Positions 54,127-63,322 of a stretch of 64,000 nt of DNA are shown piece by piece; positions within the stretch are counted from its first letter, which is position 1; each line of letters opens with the position of its first letter. The notes under the pieces were generated by a model. The model did not search any database. It was not told the DNA's origin and saw only the letters and a program-made list of their open reading frames with translations. The position numbers and the translations under genes were made by a program. The DNA is taken from the NCBI GenBank assembly GCA_014360905.1, contig JACIWW010000002.1:62001-126000 (forward strand), read 5' to 3'. Source of the stretch: Chloroflexota bacterium (GTDB lineage: Bacteria > Chloroflexota > Anaerolineae > UBA2200).

Positions 54127-54208
54127 AGGGCATGGTTCCTAGTCATTCATGTTGAGCACGCGAGAGCACTCAAAAGCGGAGGCAGCACACATAATAAGAA
54201 AAGCAACT

Positions 54209-54237
54209 TTGCTCTTCTCCTTGCTTTGCGATATACT
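54209..54237 (+). promoter_or_regulatory. promoter of the glycyl radical enzyme operon
   Basis: TTGCTC (54209-54214) and TATACT (54232-54237), 17-base spacer; start near 54244, leader about 45 bases before ATG 54289. This supports the short start of the enzyme. Confidence 0.55.
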
Positions 54238-54288
54238 ATGTTCGACCGTCCTACCCCAATCGAATCTTTAGCCCAAGGAGGGAATGCA

Positions 54289-56721
54289 ATGACCACTCAG
54301 ATGGAAGGCTGCCAAGTGATTGCACCGGCGCAATTATGGGCTGCGGCTACCACTCTTCCACCCCGCGTGCAACGGCTGCGTGAGCAGTTCTTTTCCTTCT
54401 ATGAGCGAGATTACACCAACGAAGTCCGCGCTTATACCACTGGAACACCTTGGGACGTAGTGTATTCCATCTGGAACTGGACCAACGTGCCAGAGATGGC
54501 TATGTTCTTTCACGGTGTACGTAGCTATCTCTGGGCAGCAGCTACGCCCGTGCAATTACCCAAAGGATTTTGGAATGAGCCACTGGTGGTACGCCGAGCG
54601 CTTTTCTTCCGCGAAGTGCTACAAAAATACCTACCAGTGCAAATCCTAGATGGCGAGCTCATTGTTGGCTCGCACTTTAATACTGCCCTGTCTCGCTGCT
54701 TGAAGAAGGACGAAGCCCAGGCACGCGACCGAGCAGAACAAGCCTTTCTCAAAGAATGGCAAACGCTTAATAGCCTGGGCGTGGGCAACTGTGGCGCTAT
54801 TCCTGGGCACTTGGTACCAAACTACGCCAAAGTACTGCGCATTGGTTGGAAGGGAATTCAGGAAGAAGCCAAGGCACTGCTGGAGCAGCCCGTGAATATG
54901 TCTACGACAGGTGCAGGTATCACCCCCGAACAGCGTGAGTTGGCACGGGCTGTTGTCATCTGTGCGGATGCAGTCCGTCTGCTGACAGAGCGCTATGCCC
55001 GCGAGGCGGAGCGTTTGGCTGAAACCGAGACCAATCCACTCCGTCGAGCAGAGCTGCGAGAGATTGCTCGCACCTGCCGCAAAGTGCCTTGGTTGCCAGC
55101 AGAGACCTTCCCCGAGGCTTTGCAGTCTCTGTGGACCACGCACATGCTGCTTATAGCTGCCGAAAGCTACCCCGGCCCTGGCGTATCCCCTGGACGAGTG
55201 GATCAGTACTTGTATCCATATTACAAAGCTGATCTAGACGCTGGCCGGCTGACCCGCGAACAAGCCAAGGAATGGCTGGAATGCTTGTGGATCAAGCACA
55301 ATTATGTCTATGATTACCAAAGTTGGGTGGGCACTAATCAGGGAATCAATTCCTCATTCGGCCAGCTTATTACTCTGGCCGGCATGGATGCAGAGGGAAA
55401 CGATGCCTCGAACGATCTCACCTACCTGATGCTGGATGTCATTGAAGAAATGAATCTACTGGAACCTAAGCCCAACATTCGCATCCATGCACGCACGTCA
55501 GACCGTTTGCTGAGCCGCATTGTAGATATGCTGGCGAAAACCCAAGGTTCGCCGTTTTTGATCAATTTTGATGAGAATTCCATAGCTGGCTTGCGCTGGG
55601 AGGGATTGCCGGAAGAACTCCTATGGGACTATACACCAGTTGGTTGCTTGGAGAACACCCTCCCAGGCTGTGATCGTTCTGGCACTGTTGATGTGAACCT
55701 GAACCTGGCCAAAGCAGTAGAGCTGGCTCTGAACGATGGTCGGGACATGGCCACTGGTAAGCAAATTGGCCCACGAACTGGTGATCCAACCACCTTCACT
55801 TCTTTTGAACAGTTTTTCACTGCATTTAAAACCCAGCTTCGTCATCTGCTGGAATGGATCATCCGTGTCAACGACATGGCGGATGCAGGACGAGCACGGT
55901 GGGAACCAGTGCCATACATGAGCGCACTGGTGGAAGGTTGCCTGGAAAGTGGCAAGGATAGCAACGCCGGTGGTGCACGCTATAACTTCTTGACCGTGGA
56001 AGGAGTGGCTCTGGCTACTGCAGCGGATAGCCTGACCACTGTGAAGAAACTAGTCTTTGAAGAGCGCCAGATCGAAATGGAGCAACTCCTCAAAGCTCTG
56101 CGGGCTAACTTTGAAGGCTACGAAAACCTGCGCCAAACCTTGCTGAACAAAGCTCCCAAATACGGCAATGACGATCCTTATGCAGATGAAATTGCCCGCG
56201 AAATCAGTCGGTTCTGGACAGAGCAAGCATTCCGCTATGTCTCCCCAACAGGCAAGCGCTACCGAGGTGGTTACCTCTCCTGGAACTACTGGATTGCCTA
56301 TGCCCCTTCCACCGCTGCTACGCCTGATGGACGTCGGCGAGGCCAATTTCTCTCCAATGCGGTCTGCCCAGTCAATGGGGCCGACCGCCAAGGTCCCACT
56401 GCGGTGATCAAGAGCGTGGGCAAATTGGGCTTGGAGACAGCCCCAAATGGCGCCAGCCATACGATGAGCTTTAGCCCCAGCCTCCTTCGACATCCTGAGC
56501 AGCGGCAGAAGCTGATGGCCTTGCTGCGCGCTTATGGCAAAGTAGGCGGCACTTGCCTGCAGATCAATATCATTGATGCAAATACCCTCCGCGCAGCACA
56601 AAAACATCCCGAAGAATACCGCAATCTGTTGGTGCGAGTGACTGGTTACAACGCGTATTTTGTCGGACTGGGCAAAGAAATCCAAGACGAGATCATCGCT
56701 CGTGAATCCCACCAACTGTGA
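54289..56721 (+). CDS. glycyl radical enzyme (PFL/dehydratase-like), substrate unassigned
   Basis: 810 residues from ATG 54289 with AAGGAGG seven bases upstream. The frame is open further left but the promoter lies there. Cys-Glu active site: PVGCLENTLPGC, with Cys453 and Glu455, and glycyl radical motif RVTGYNAYF with Gly786. GHLVPNY (typically GHxxPDY) and FLINFDENSIAGLR are also GRE features. The GCxE pattern places it with C-O or C-N lyase/dehydratase-type GREs, not with pyruvate formate-lyase (CC). The residue after GCxE is Asn where most such enzymes have Pro (GCVEP), so choline, glycerol, hydroxyproline, isethionate and arylacetate substrates are not obviously matched. Followed by its activase. 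Confidence 0.9.
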   Translation: MTTQMEGCQVIAPAQLWAAATTLPPRVQRLREQFFSFYERDYTNEVRAYTTGTPWDVVYSIWNWTNVPEMAMFFHGVRSYLWAAATPVQLPKGFWNEPLVVRRALFFREVLQKYLPVQILDGELIVGSHFNTALSRCLKKDEAQARDRAEQAFLKEWQTLNSLGVGNCGAIPGHLVPNYAKVLRIGWKGIQEEAKALLEQPVNMSTTGAGITPEQRELARAVVICADAVRLLTERYAREAERLAETETNPLRRAELREIARTCRKVPWLPAETFPEALQSLWTTHMLLIAAESYPGPGVSPGRVDQYLYPYYKADLDAGRLTREQAKEWLECLWIKHNYVYDYQSWVGTNQGINSSFGQLITLAGMDAEGNDASNDLTYLMLDVIEEMNLLEPKPNIRIHARTSDRLLSRIVDMLAKTQGSPFLINFDENSIAGLRWEGLPEELLWDYTPVGCLENTLPGCDRSGTVDVNLNLAKAVELALNDGRDMATGKQIGPRTGDPTTFTSFEQFFTAFKTQLRHLLEWIIRVNDMADAGRARWEPVPYMSALVEGCLESGKDSNAGGARYNFLTVEGVALATAADSLTTVKKLVFEERQIEMEQLLKALRANFEGYENLRQTLLNKAPKYGNDDPYADEIAREISRFWTEQAFRYVSPTGKRYRGGYLSWNYWIAYAPSTAATPDGRRRGQFLSNAVCPVNGADRQGPTAVIKSVGKLGLETAPNGASHTMSFSPSLLRHPEQRQKLMALLRAYGKVGGTCLQINIIDANTLRAAQKHPEEYRNLLVRVTGYNAYFVGLGKEIQDEIIARESHQL

Positions 56722-56731
56722 TGAACACGAC

Positions 56732-57652
56732 ATGACGGTCACTGGCCTTGCTTTTAATGTACAGCGCTTCAGTACAGAGGATGGCCCGGGCATCCGCACA
56801 ACAGTCTTTTTGAAGGGGTGTCCCTTACGCTGCGCCTGGTGCCATAATCCAGAAGGCCTGAGCCCCAAACCTGAATTGGTTTGGTATGATATGCGCTGCG
56901 TTGGCGCTCGTGAATGCCTGAAAGTTTGCCCAGTGGATGCGCTGCAATTGATGCCGTCGGGCATGCGCATTGACCGTGACCGTTGCACCATGTGTGGTGC
57001 ATGCGCAGAAGCCTGCCTGGCTGGAGCTTTAGAGGTCATTGGCCGCCATTGGAGCCCTGAGCAATTGTTGCTGGAATTGCTCAAAGACAAGGTATTTTAT
57101 GAAACATCTGGAGGTGGTATCACTTTCAGTGGCGGCGAGCCCATGATGCAGGTAGATTTCCTCTGTCAGGTATTGCCTAGATGCCGGGAAGCAGGCCTCC
57201 ACGTCGCCTTGGATACGTGTGGTGCGGTCTCTTGGGAACGCTATGAGCAAGTGTTGGACTGGGTGGACTTGGTCCTTCTCGACCTGAAAATCATGGATGC
57301 AGGACGTCACAAAGATGCTACCGGAGTCTCGAACGAACACATTCTGGAAAATGCTCGCCACATGGCCGCTCGACAGATGCCAATGTGGATTCGCACGCCA
57401 GTCATCCCTGGTTATACAAATGACCTGGCAAATATCCAGGCGATCGGTTGGTTCATCCGGGAGAGATTGCCCACAGTACAACGCTGGGATTTGTTGGCTT
57501 ATACCAATCTAGGCAAACCCAAATATCACCGGTTGGATCAGCCCTATCTATTGGAAGAGGTACCATTGCTCACCAGCGAGGAAATGGAACTTATCTGGCA
57601 TACAGCAGTCCAATTGGTTCCACAGGCGCACTGGTCTGGGGCCACTCGATAA
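56732..57652 (+). CDS. glycyl radical enzyme activating protein (radical SAM)
   Basis: 306 residues from ATG 56732, ten bases after the GRE stop. FSTEDGPGIRTTVFLKGCPLRC (with the CxxxCxxC WCHNPEG core) is the activase motif; two extra ferredoxin-like clusters (CVGARECLKVCP and CTMCGACAEACLAG) sit between, as in dehydratase-type activases; ITFSGGEPMMQ and LVLLDLKIMD follow. It would install the radical on Gly786 of the upstream enzyme. No strong ribosome-binding site; probably translationally linked. Confidence 0.92.
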   Translation: MTVTGLAFNVQRFSTEDGPGIRTTVFLKGCPLRCAWCHNPEGLSPKPELVWYDMRCVGARECLKVCPVDALQLMPSGMRIDRDRCTMCGACAEACLAGALEVIGRHWSPEQLLLELLKDKVFYETSGGGITFSGGEPMMQVDFLCQVLPRCREAGLHVALDTCGAVSWERYEQVLDWVDLVLLDLKIMDAGRHKDATGVSNEHILENARHMAARQMPMWIRTPVIPGYTNDLANIQAIGWFIRERLPTVQRWDLLAYTNLGKPKYHRLDQPYLLEEVPLLTSEEMELIWHTAVQLVPQAHWSGATR

Positions 57653-57672
57653 AGACAGAGGAGAGCAAGACA

Positions 57673-59013
57673 ATGGCTCATGACACTCCTCTGTACTATC
57701 GCAATCTGGTCTTGTACGAGGTCTTTGTGCGCAACCATGGCCCCAGTGGTACATTCGCCGACGTACAAGCCGACCTGCCCCGCATTCGGGACATGGGGGT
57801 TGATGTGGTCTGGTTCATGCCCATCCATCCCATTGGCAAAATACAGCGAAAGGGGCGTTTGGGTAGCCCATACTCTATCGTTGATTATCGGGAAGTCAAT
57901 CCTGAGTACGGGGACAAGGCAGCCTTGGCGCATCTGATTGAGAACGCACACGAATTGGGACTGAAGGTCATGATAGACGTCGTGTACAACCACACTGCAC
58001 ATGACTCGCGACTAGCACAAGAGCATCCAGAGTGGTTTCACTGTGATGAACATGGCGTTCCCGCAAGCACGGTCCCGGAATGGAGCGATGTCATTGATCT
58101 GAAACACCCCAACCAAGCTTTGGCAGCCTACCTAATCGAGATCCTTCAGGAATGGGCCGAATTCGGCATAGATGGCTTTCGCTGCGATGTTGCTTCGTTG
58201 CTACCACTGGAATTCTGGCTACAGGCGCGTCGCGAGGTAGCCAAGGTTAAGCCTGGCATAATCTGGCTGGCTGAGTCGGTGCACGCTGCATTCGTTGCTG
58301 CACGGCGTGCCGCCGGGCTGACTGCCATCTCCGACAGCGAGCTCTATCAGGCCTTTGATCTGACCTATGATTATGATATCTGGCCTATCTGGCAGGCTGC
58401 TGTGGTGGGGAAGGTTCCTGTAGGACGTTATCTGGAGATGTTGCGCTATCAGGATTGCATCTATCCGGCCAATTTTGTCAAACTGCGCTGTGTAGAAAAT
58501 CACGACCAGGCGCGCATCATGGCCTTGGCCCCAACCCGTTCTCAGGCAATTGCATGGACAGCTTTCCAGGCGTTTAACAAAGGGGCGTTTCTCATCTATG
58601 CCGGCCAGGAATCAGCGGCTACCCACACTCCTTCCCTGTTTGATACAGACAGAATAAAGTGGGGCTATTATGAGCTACAGCCATTCCTGACTTTATTGAC
58701 GCATCTGAAAAAAGATCCGGCACAGATGGCAGGCCAGTTCGTTCTGCTGAGCACAGAGCCAGCGATTCAGGCAACTTGGTTTTTGCCTGGCAATAGTCTG
58801 TATGGTGTTTTCAACACGAGCGCTACCACGGGACGGATGTCTGTACGGCTGCCTGACGGAGAGTACACCGATCTCTTGAGCGGGGCAACTGTGCTTGTTA
58901 CGCAAGGGCATATGACGATCCCACCTTCAGCAGTCATTCTACGCTATGCAGACAAAATAGATTTGCAAGCGTTCTACTCAGAACTCTTGGATTACCATCA
59001 CGAGCCACAATGA
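57673..59013 (+). CDS. GH13-type alpha-amylase family protein
   Basis: 446 residues from ATG 57673 (GAGGAG about eight bases upstream). Barrel motifs DMGVDVVWFMPIHP, VMIDVVYNHTA, FGIDGFRCDVASLLP (nucleophile Asp), GIIWLAESVH (acid/base Glu) and RCVENHDQARI (third Asp). No signal peptide. Differs from the GH13 enzyme at 16624 in length and in having a shorter barrel and a small C-terminal beta domain (GEYTDLLSGATVLV). Subfamily not assigned. Its place after the GRE activase, 20 bases away, may be chance read-through. Confidence 0.87.
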   Translation: MAHDTPLYYRNLVLYEVFVRNHGPSGTFADVQADLPRIRDMGVDVVWFMPIHPIGKIQRKGRLGSPYSIVDYREVNPEYGDKAALAHLIENAHELGLKVMIDVVYNHTAHDSRLAQEHPEWFHCDEHGVPASTVPEWSDVIDLKHPNQALAAYLIEILQEWAEFGIDGFRCDVASLLPLEFWLQARREVAKVKPGIIWLAESVHAAFVAARRAAGLTAISDSELYQAFDLTYDYDIWPIWQAAVVGKVPVGRYLEMLRYQDCIYPANFVKLRCVENHDQARIMALAPTRSQAIAWTAFQAFNKGAFLIYAGQESAATHTPSLFDTDRIKWGYYELQPFLTLLTHLKKDPAQMAGQFVLLSTEPAIQATWFLPGNSLYGVFNTSATTGRMSVRLPDGEYTDLLSGATVLVTQGHMTIPPSAVILRYADKIDLQAFYSELLDYHHEPQ

Positions 59014-59088
59014 TGGCGCTAGGAAGATTAAGGAGAACATAGAGGCCTGAGCGCTTGGGCTAATTCTCACAATCTGGAGGGAAGAACG

Positions 59089-59880
59089 ATGTCTGTATTG
59101 GAGCAGACACCTGGATTGTTAGCAGCTTTACAGGGTGAAATGACGCCCAAATTCCTGGCCTCGCGCAACGCAGCAGGTGTGCCGAATGTGGTGCCAGTAG
59201 TATCCATCCTTCCTGCGGAGGACCAGCCGGACACCCTATTCTTTGGCAATTTCTTGCTGCGCAAAACCATCCAAAACCTCAACGAAGATCAGCGCGTGGG
59301 GATCCTGGTCATCACTCAGGAGTTGCAGGGCTGGGTGCTCAAAGGCGAATTCGTGGAGTTTCAACGTACTGGTGCTTACGTAGATCGTCAGATGAGCAGC
59401 TCCCTACTGCGCTACAATGCATACACTGGCATACGCAATGCAGGGGTCATCCGCGTACACTCGGTGGAAGCCGCTTTTGGCATTTCCAAATGGCAAGTAG
59501 CCAAGGACTACTTACTGGCGAGATTATCAAGAGCTGGTGGTGTACGAGATGGCGGCGTGAAAATGCCTCTGCCTGTGCAGCGCGAATTTGCCAAAATGAT
59601 CGCTGTGAAGGTGCTGACCTGGGTCGGAGAAGATGGCTACCCCATAGTGATACCTGCTCTCTCCTTGCAACCGTCCGGAGAAACAAATCTGGTCTGTCGG
59701 AAAAGCACGCGGTTCCCAGAACCGCCGCTAGGTTCTTTGGTAGCAGCCAACATCCTGACTTTTGAGGCGATATCTTACCAGGTCAAGGGGCGCTGGGTTG
59801 GAAGCGGCAAGACGGGCATCATCCGTGTACAAGAAGTCTACGCCGGTGGTCCGCCCCTTCCGGGCGGCCGAGTAGCATAG
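59089..59880 (+). CDS. FMN-binding split-barrel (pyridoxamine 5'-phosphate oxidase-like) protein
   Basis: 263 residues, appearing as two tandem split-barrel units: the first with FLASRNAAGVPNVVPVVSIL and LFFGNFLLRKTIQNL, the second with TWVGEDGYPIVIPALSL. Proteins of this kind bind FMN or heme and act as reductases or oxidases. Preceded by GGAGG eight bases before ATG, in its own context after a 75-base gap. Exact reaction unknown. The chain lacks typical PNPOx pyridoxal motifs, so a flavin reductase role is more likely. Confidence 0.8.
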   Translation: MSVLEQTPGLLAALQGEMTPKFLASRNAAGVPNVVPVVSILPAEDQPDTLFFGNFLLRKTIQNLNEDQRVGILVITQELQGWVLKGEFVEFQRTGAYVDRQMSSSLLRYNAYTGIRNAGVIRVHSVEAAFGISKWQVAKDYLLARLSRAGGVRDGGVKMPLPVQREFAKMIAVKVLTWVGEDGYPIVIPALSLQPSGETNLVCRKSTRFPEPPLGSLVAANILTFEAISYQVKGRWVGSGKTGIIRVQEVYAGGPPLPGGRVA

Positions 59881-59883
59881 ATT

Positions 59884-59922
59884 GAAGCGCCTCCGCAGCA
59901 AATGCGGGGGCGCTTCTCTTTT
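59884..59922 (+). terminator. terminator after the split-barrel gene
   Basis: GAAGCGCCTCCGCA (59884-59897) and TGCGGGGGCGCTTC (59903-59916) form a 14-bp stem with one G-T pair, followed by TCTTTT. Confidence 0.75.
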
Positions 59923-59988
59923 GGAACATTCCCTTACCCTGTGCCGTCTCAAGATATGAAAAACCGCGTATGTCTTGAGGAGGTGCAG

Positions 59989-62220
59989 ATGAAAATGTTG
60001 GCGTCAACACGCCCACGGGGTCAGCGTTTCTGGTTTACAACATGCGCCGCTCTGCTGCTATTCCTGACAGCGCACACAACCATCAGAGCAGATGGGTTCA
60101 TCATTCCCATTCCGCCACCCCGAGTGGAAATCGTGCCCGATCTTGCGGTCAAATATCACCACGTTAGGGTCACCATAGCAGACCAAGTGGCTCAAACAGA
60201 AATTGACCAGGTTTTCCTCAACGATTCGCCGTACGACCTGGAAGGCACCTATATCTTCCCCTTGCCTGAAGAAGCCGCCATTTCTGATTTTGCGATGTTT
60301 GTAGATGGACAGCGCTTGGCAGGCAAGATCCTGGATAAAGAGGAGGCACGCCGCACTTATGAGAGCATAGTGCGTCGCCGCCGAGACCCTGCATTGCTCG
60401 AATATGTTGGCCGTAACGCCTTCCAGGCCAGCGTTTACCCCATTCCTGCCCATGGTGAGAAGCGTGTACAGCTTGCTTATAGCCAGATTCTGCCCGCTGA
60501 CAGGGGGCTAATCCACTATGTCTATCCTCTGGATACCGAACGCTTCTCGAGTCGGCCATTGGAAGAGGTGGTCATCACCGTGGATTTGCGCTCCCATGTA
60601 CCGATTAAAGCTATTTACTCTCCCTCTCACGATGTGGCGATCGAACGCACAAGTGAGACATCGGCTCTCGTGAGCTTTGAAGCGAACAACGTTCGACCAG
60701 TTAAAGACTTTGAACTGTACTATAGTCTCTCGGAAGATGATATAGGAGTGCACCTGCTCTCTTATAAGGAGCACGGAGAAGATGGTTTCTTCCTCCTCCT
60801 TATCGCACCCAAAATGGAAATAGATGAAGAGGCAATCGTGGCCAAAGATGTCATTTTTGTCCTGGATACTTCAGGCAGTATGGAAGGGCAAAAGCTGCAG
60901 CAAGCTAAGGAAGCCCTCGAATTCGTTTTGGATCACCTACGGCAAGGAGACCGATTCAACATCATCGCCTTCAATACCTCCATCAGCAAATATGCACCAG
61001 ATCTGCGTCCTGCCTCCGAAAGCGCTGAGGCACGCCATTTTGCGCGTCGTCTGTCTGCGGGTGGTGGAACAAATATCCACCGTGCCTTGCTCGAGGCATT
61101 GCAAATGCCCAGCAGCGCACGGCCCCAGTTCATTATTTTCCTGACAGATGGCTTGCCCACTGCTGGCGAGACTGACTTGCAGCGCATTCTTGCCGAGGTG
61201 AACCGTGTTGCCGCGAAGAACATACGCCTGTTCACTTTCGGAGTTGGTTATGACGTGAACACGGTGCTACTAGATTCGCTCAGTGAGGCGCATCGCGGGG
61301 TGAGTTCTTACGTTGAACCGGGACAAAGCATCGAGGAGGTGGTAACCTCTTTTTATAGTAAAATCAACGCACCTCTTTTATCGGATTTACGTCTTCAAAT
61401 TCAGGATGTCGTGGTAGAAGATCTGTATCCATACCCTCTGCCAGATCTCTTTGCTGGCAGCCAATTGTCGGTGGTCGGTCGCTATCGTGAAGGAGGTAAA
61501 GCGCGGATTACGATAAGCGGCATGGTCAATGGGAAAGAGCAGTTTTTTTCTTATTCAAACGTATATTTCAGTCAGCAGAGTGGCCAGGATTTCGTCCCTC
61601 GCTTGTGGGCTACGCGCAAGATTGGATATTTGCTCAAAGAAATTCGCCTGCACGGGGAAAACAAGGAACTAGTGGACAGTATTGTATCCCTCAGCGTGCG
61701 CTATGGCATTATGACGCCATATACCTCCTTCTTGGTGGATGAAGAACAGGACATTCTGACCGAAACCGGCCGCCAGCTGGTTGCTGAGAGCAACAGCTTC
61801 CCGACTGCTGCTCGCGCGCCTTCATTTGGAGCAAAGGCAGTTGCCGATAGCCAGACACAGAACAAATTGACATTGGCTGAACGGGCTGGCGGGAGCGAGA
61901 CCACTGAGATCAGGTTAGTGGGGAACAAAACTTTTGTCTTGCGTGACCATATCTGGACCGACACAACCTACAATCCACAGCAAATGCGCGTTACTTGCCT
62001 GCAACTTGGCAGTCCAGCCTACTTTAAACTGCTGGCGGAGCATCCGCAGTGGGGCAAATACTTCGCTGTTGGCAGCCAGGTCATCGTGGTACTGGAGGGC
62101 ACGGCGTACCAGGTCAAGGCAGACGCATGTGAAACTCAAGAGCCTCCTCTGGCGAACCCTCAGGCCTTGAGCCCGTGGGAACAATTCTGGCAGTGGTTTT
62201 GTGCCATAACAAAACGATAA
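59989..62220 (+). CDS. secreted VIT and von Willebrand factor A domain protein
   Basis: 743 residues from ATG 59989 with GAGGAGG about six bases upstream. N-terminal signal/anchor (RFWFTTCAALLLFLTAHTT). VIT domain about residues 45-180 (SIVRRRRDPALLEYVGRNAFQ with DKEEARRTYE), then VWA about 290-460 with complete MIDAS: DTSGSMEGQ, GGGTNIHRAL and FLTDGLPTAGE. The C-terminal 250 residues contain VSLSVRYGIMTPYTSFLVDE, the usual VIT/VWA (inter-alpha-trypsin inhibitor-like) ending, and a distinct tail with TCLQLGSPAYFKLL. Likely an extracytoplasmic metal-dependent adhesion or complex-assembly protein. Confidence 0.9.
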   Translation: MKMLASTRPRGQRFWFTTCAALLLFLTAHTTIRADGFIIPIPPPRVEIVPDLAVKYHHVRVTIADQVAQTEIDQVFLNDSPYDLEGTYIFPLPEEAAISDFAMFVDGQRLAGKILDKEEARRTYESIVRRRRDPALLEYVGRNAFQASVYPIPAHGEKRVQLAYSQILPADRGLIHYVYPLDTERFSSRPLEEVVITVDLRSHVPIKAIYSPSHDVAIERTSETSALVSFEANNVRPVKDFELYYSLSEDDIGVHLLSYKEHGEDGFFLLLIAPKMEIDEEAIVAKDVIFVLDTSGSMEGQKLQQAKEALEFVLDHLRQGDRFNIIAFNTSISKYAPDLRPASESAEARHFARRLSAGGGTNIHRALLEALQMPSSARPQFIIFLTDGLPTAGETDLQRILAEVNRVAAKNIRLFTFGVGYDVNTVLLDSLSEAHRGVSSYVEPGQSIEEVVTSFYSKINAPLLSDLRLQIQDVVVEDLYPYPLPDLFAGSQLSVVGRYREGGKARITISGMVNGKEQFFSYSNVYFSQQSGQDFVPRLWATRKIGYLLKEIRLHGENKELVDSIVSLSVRYGIMTPYTSFLVDEEQDILTETGRQLVAESNSFPTAARAPSFGAKAVADSQTQNKLTLAERAGGSETTEIRLVGNKTFVLRDHIWTDTTYNPQQMRVTCLQLGSPAYFKLLAEHPQWGKYFAVGSQVIVVLEGTAYQVKADACETQEPPLANPQALSPWEQFWQWFCAITKR

Positions 62221-62318
62221 CGATTCACTAATTTGCGTTTTGGGAGATATGCTGTATAATCTGGTTGAGCAATTGTGCGCTATCCTCCAATGACCCTGAA
62301 TGAAGGAGGTTTTAAGAA

Positions 62319-62789
62319 ATGAACGCGAAATTGCTGCGCTTTAGGATATTGAGCCTACTGATGGCGACCGTCCTACTTTGTCTGAGCGCCTTACCTGTTC
62401 AGGCTGCCCCACCGCCCACACCTGTGCCATCCGCTGCTCCGCCTATGCCACCTACTCCTTATGCACCGACAGGCTATCCCATTTATCATCAAGTACAGCG
62501 GGGAGAGAATCTGACGCGCATTGCCTTGCGCTATGGAACGACCATATGGGCTATTGCTCAGGCAAACGGCATTTGGAATATCAACTATATCCGTGCTGGA
62601 CAGATCCTGCTCATTCCGGTACCAGGCCCTACCCCTGGGCCAACGCCGCGTATCTACATCGTGCAGCCAGGTGACACCCTGAGCGCTATTGCCTGGCGGT
62701 TCGGCACCACGGTGTGGGCGATAGCTCAGGCTAATGGCGTCTGGAATCCCAACTTGATTTACATCGGACAGAGGTTGTACATCCCTTAA
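62319..62789 (+). CDS. secreted protein with two LysM domains
   Basis: 156 residues: signal peptide (LLRFRILSLLMATVLLCLSALPVQA), a Pro-rich spacer, and two LysM modules (YHQVQRGENLTRIALRYG and YIVQPGDTLSAIAWRFG), each with IWAIAQANGIWN-type ends. LysM binds peptidoglycan or chitin-like glycans. GGAGG upstream of the ATG. A short inverted repeat after the stop (about 62787-62811) may act as a weak terminator. Confidence 0.9.
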   Translation: MNAKLLRFRILSLLMATVLLCLSALPVQAAPPPTPVPSAAPPMPPTPYAPTGYPIYHQVQRGENLTRIALRYGTTIWAIAQANGIWNINYIRAGQILLIPVPGPTPGPTPRIYIVQPGDTLSAIAWRFGTTVWAIAQANGVWNPNLIYIGQRLYIP

Positions 62790-62869
62790 AACCGCGCTGA
62801 TGGCGCGTTTCGATTGACACTTCGTCAGTTAGAAATGTGTGCCGTCGAGCAATCCAGAAGGAGGGGACA

Positions 62870-63229
62870 ATGAAAAGGATGATCAGAAAAGGGTTGCTGG
62901 TCTTTGCGCTCCTGGTAGTTTTGCAATTGATCGTGGGGGCAACAGCCGTTATGGCTGACTGCAGCCGCTGGCACGTCGTCAGGCCGGGCGAGACGCTTTT
63001 TGCCCTTGGCCGTTTATACGGCGTCAATCCCTATACGATTGCTCAGGTGAACGGACTGGCTAATCCGAACTACATTCGGATAGGGCAGGTGTTGTGTATC
63101 CCCGCTTCCTGTGGCTGGACTGCTCCGCCACCCCAACCACGCTATCCACCAACCCAATGCTGGTACTACTATCGTTGCTGGCCCTATTATTACCCCTGCT
63201 ATTGGTGGAACTGGTGTTGGGATCCATAA
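62870..63229 (+). CDS. secreted LysM protein with aromatic/cysteine-rich tail
   Basis: 119 residues from ATG 62870 (AGGAGGGG upstream). Signal peptide (MIRKGLLVFALLVVLQLIVGATAVMA cleaved near Ala), one LysM (WHVVRPGETLFALGRLYG), then a tail of about 40 residues dominated by Tyr, Trp, Pro and Cys (YYYRCWPYYYPCYWWNWCW). The tail has several evenly placed cysteines that could form disulfides, and is unlike normal LysM linkers. Possibly a wall-bound surface protein. Confidence 0.85.
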   Translation: MKRMIRKGLLVFALLVVLQLIVGATAVMADCSRWHVVRPGETLFALGRLYGVNPYTIAQVNGLANPNYIRIGQVLCIPASCGWTAPPPQPRYPPTQCWYYYRCWPYYYPCYWWNWCWDP

Positions 63230-63255
63230 AGCCTTTCCCCCACGATTCATAAGTT

Positions 63256-63296
63256 GCAGGGTATCGGGGAGTGCCGACCTCGGTACCCTGCTTTTA
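63256..63296 (+). terminator. terminator after the second LysM gene
   Basis: GCAGGGTATCGGGG (63256-63269) pairs with CCTCGGTACCCTGC (63278-63291), 14 positions with one mismatch and one G-T pair, followed by TTTTAT. Confidence 0.7.
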
Positions 63297-63322
63297 TGTA
63301 GCCTATCTTCATGGAGGTCAAC

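Noticed and set aside
54040-54288. an N-terminal extension of the glycyl radical enzyme (frame open to 54040)
   Set aside because: The promoter, the Shine-Dalgarno sequence and the family start all point to ATG 54289.
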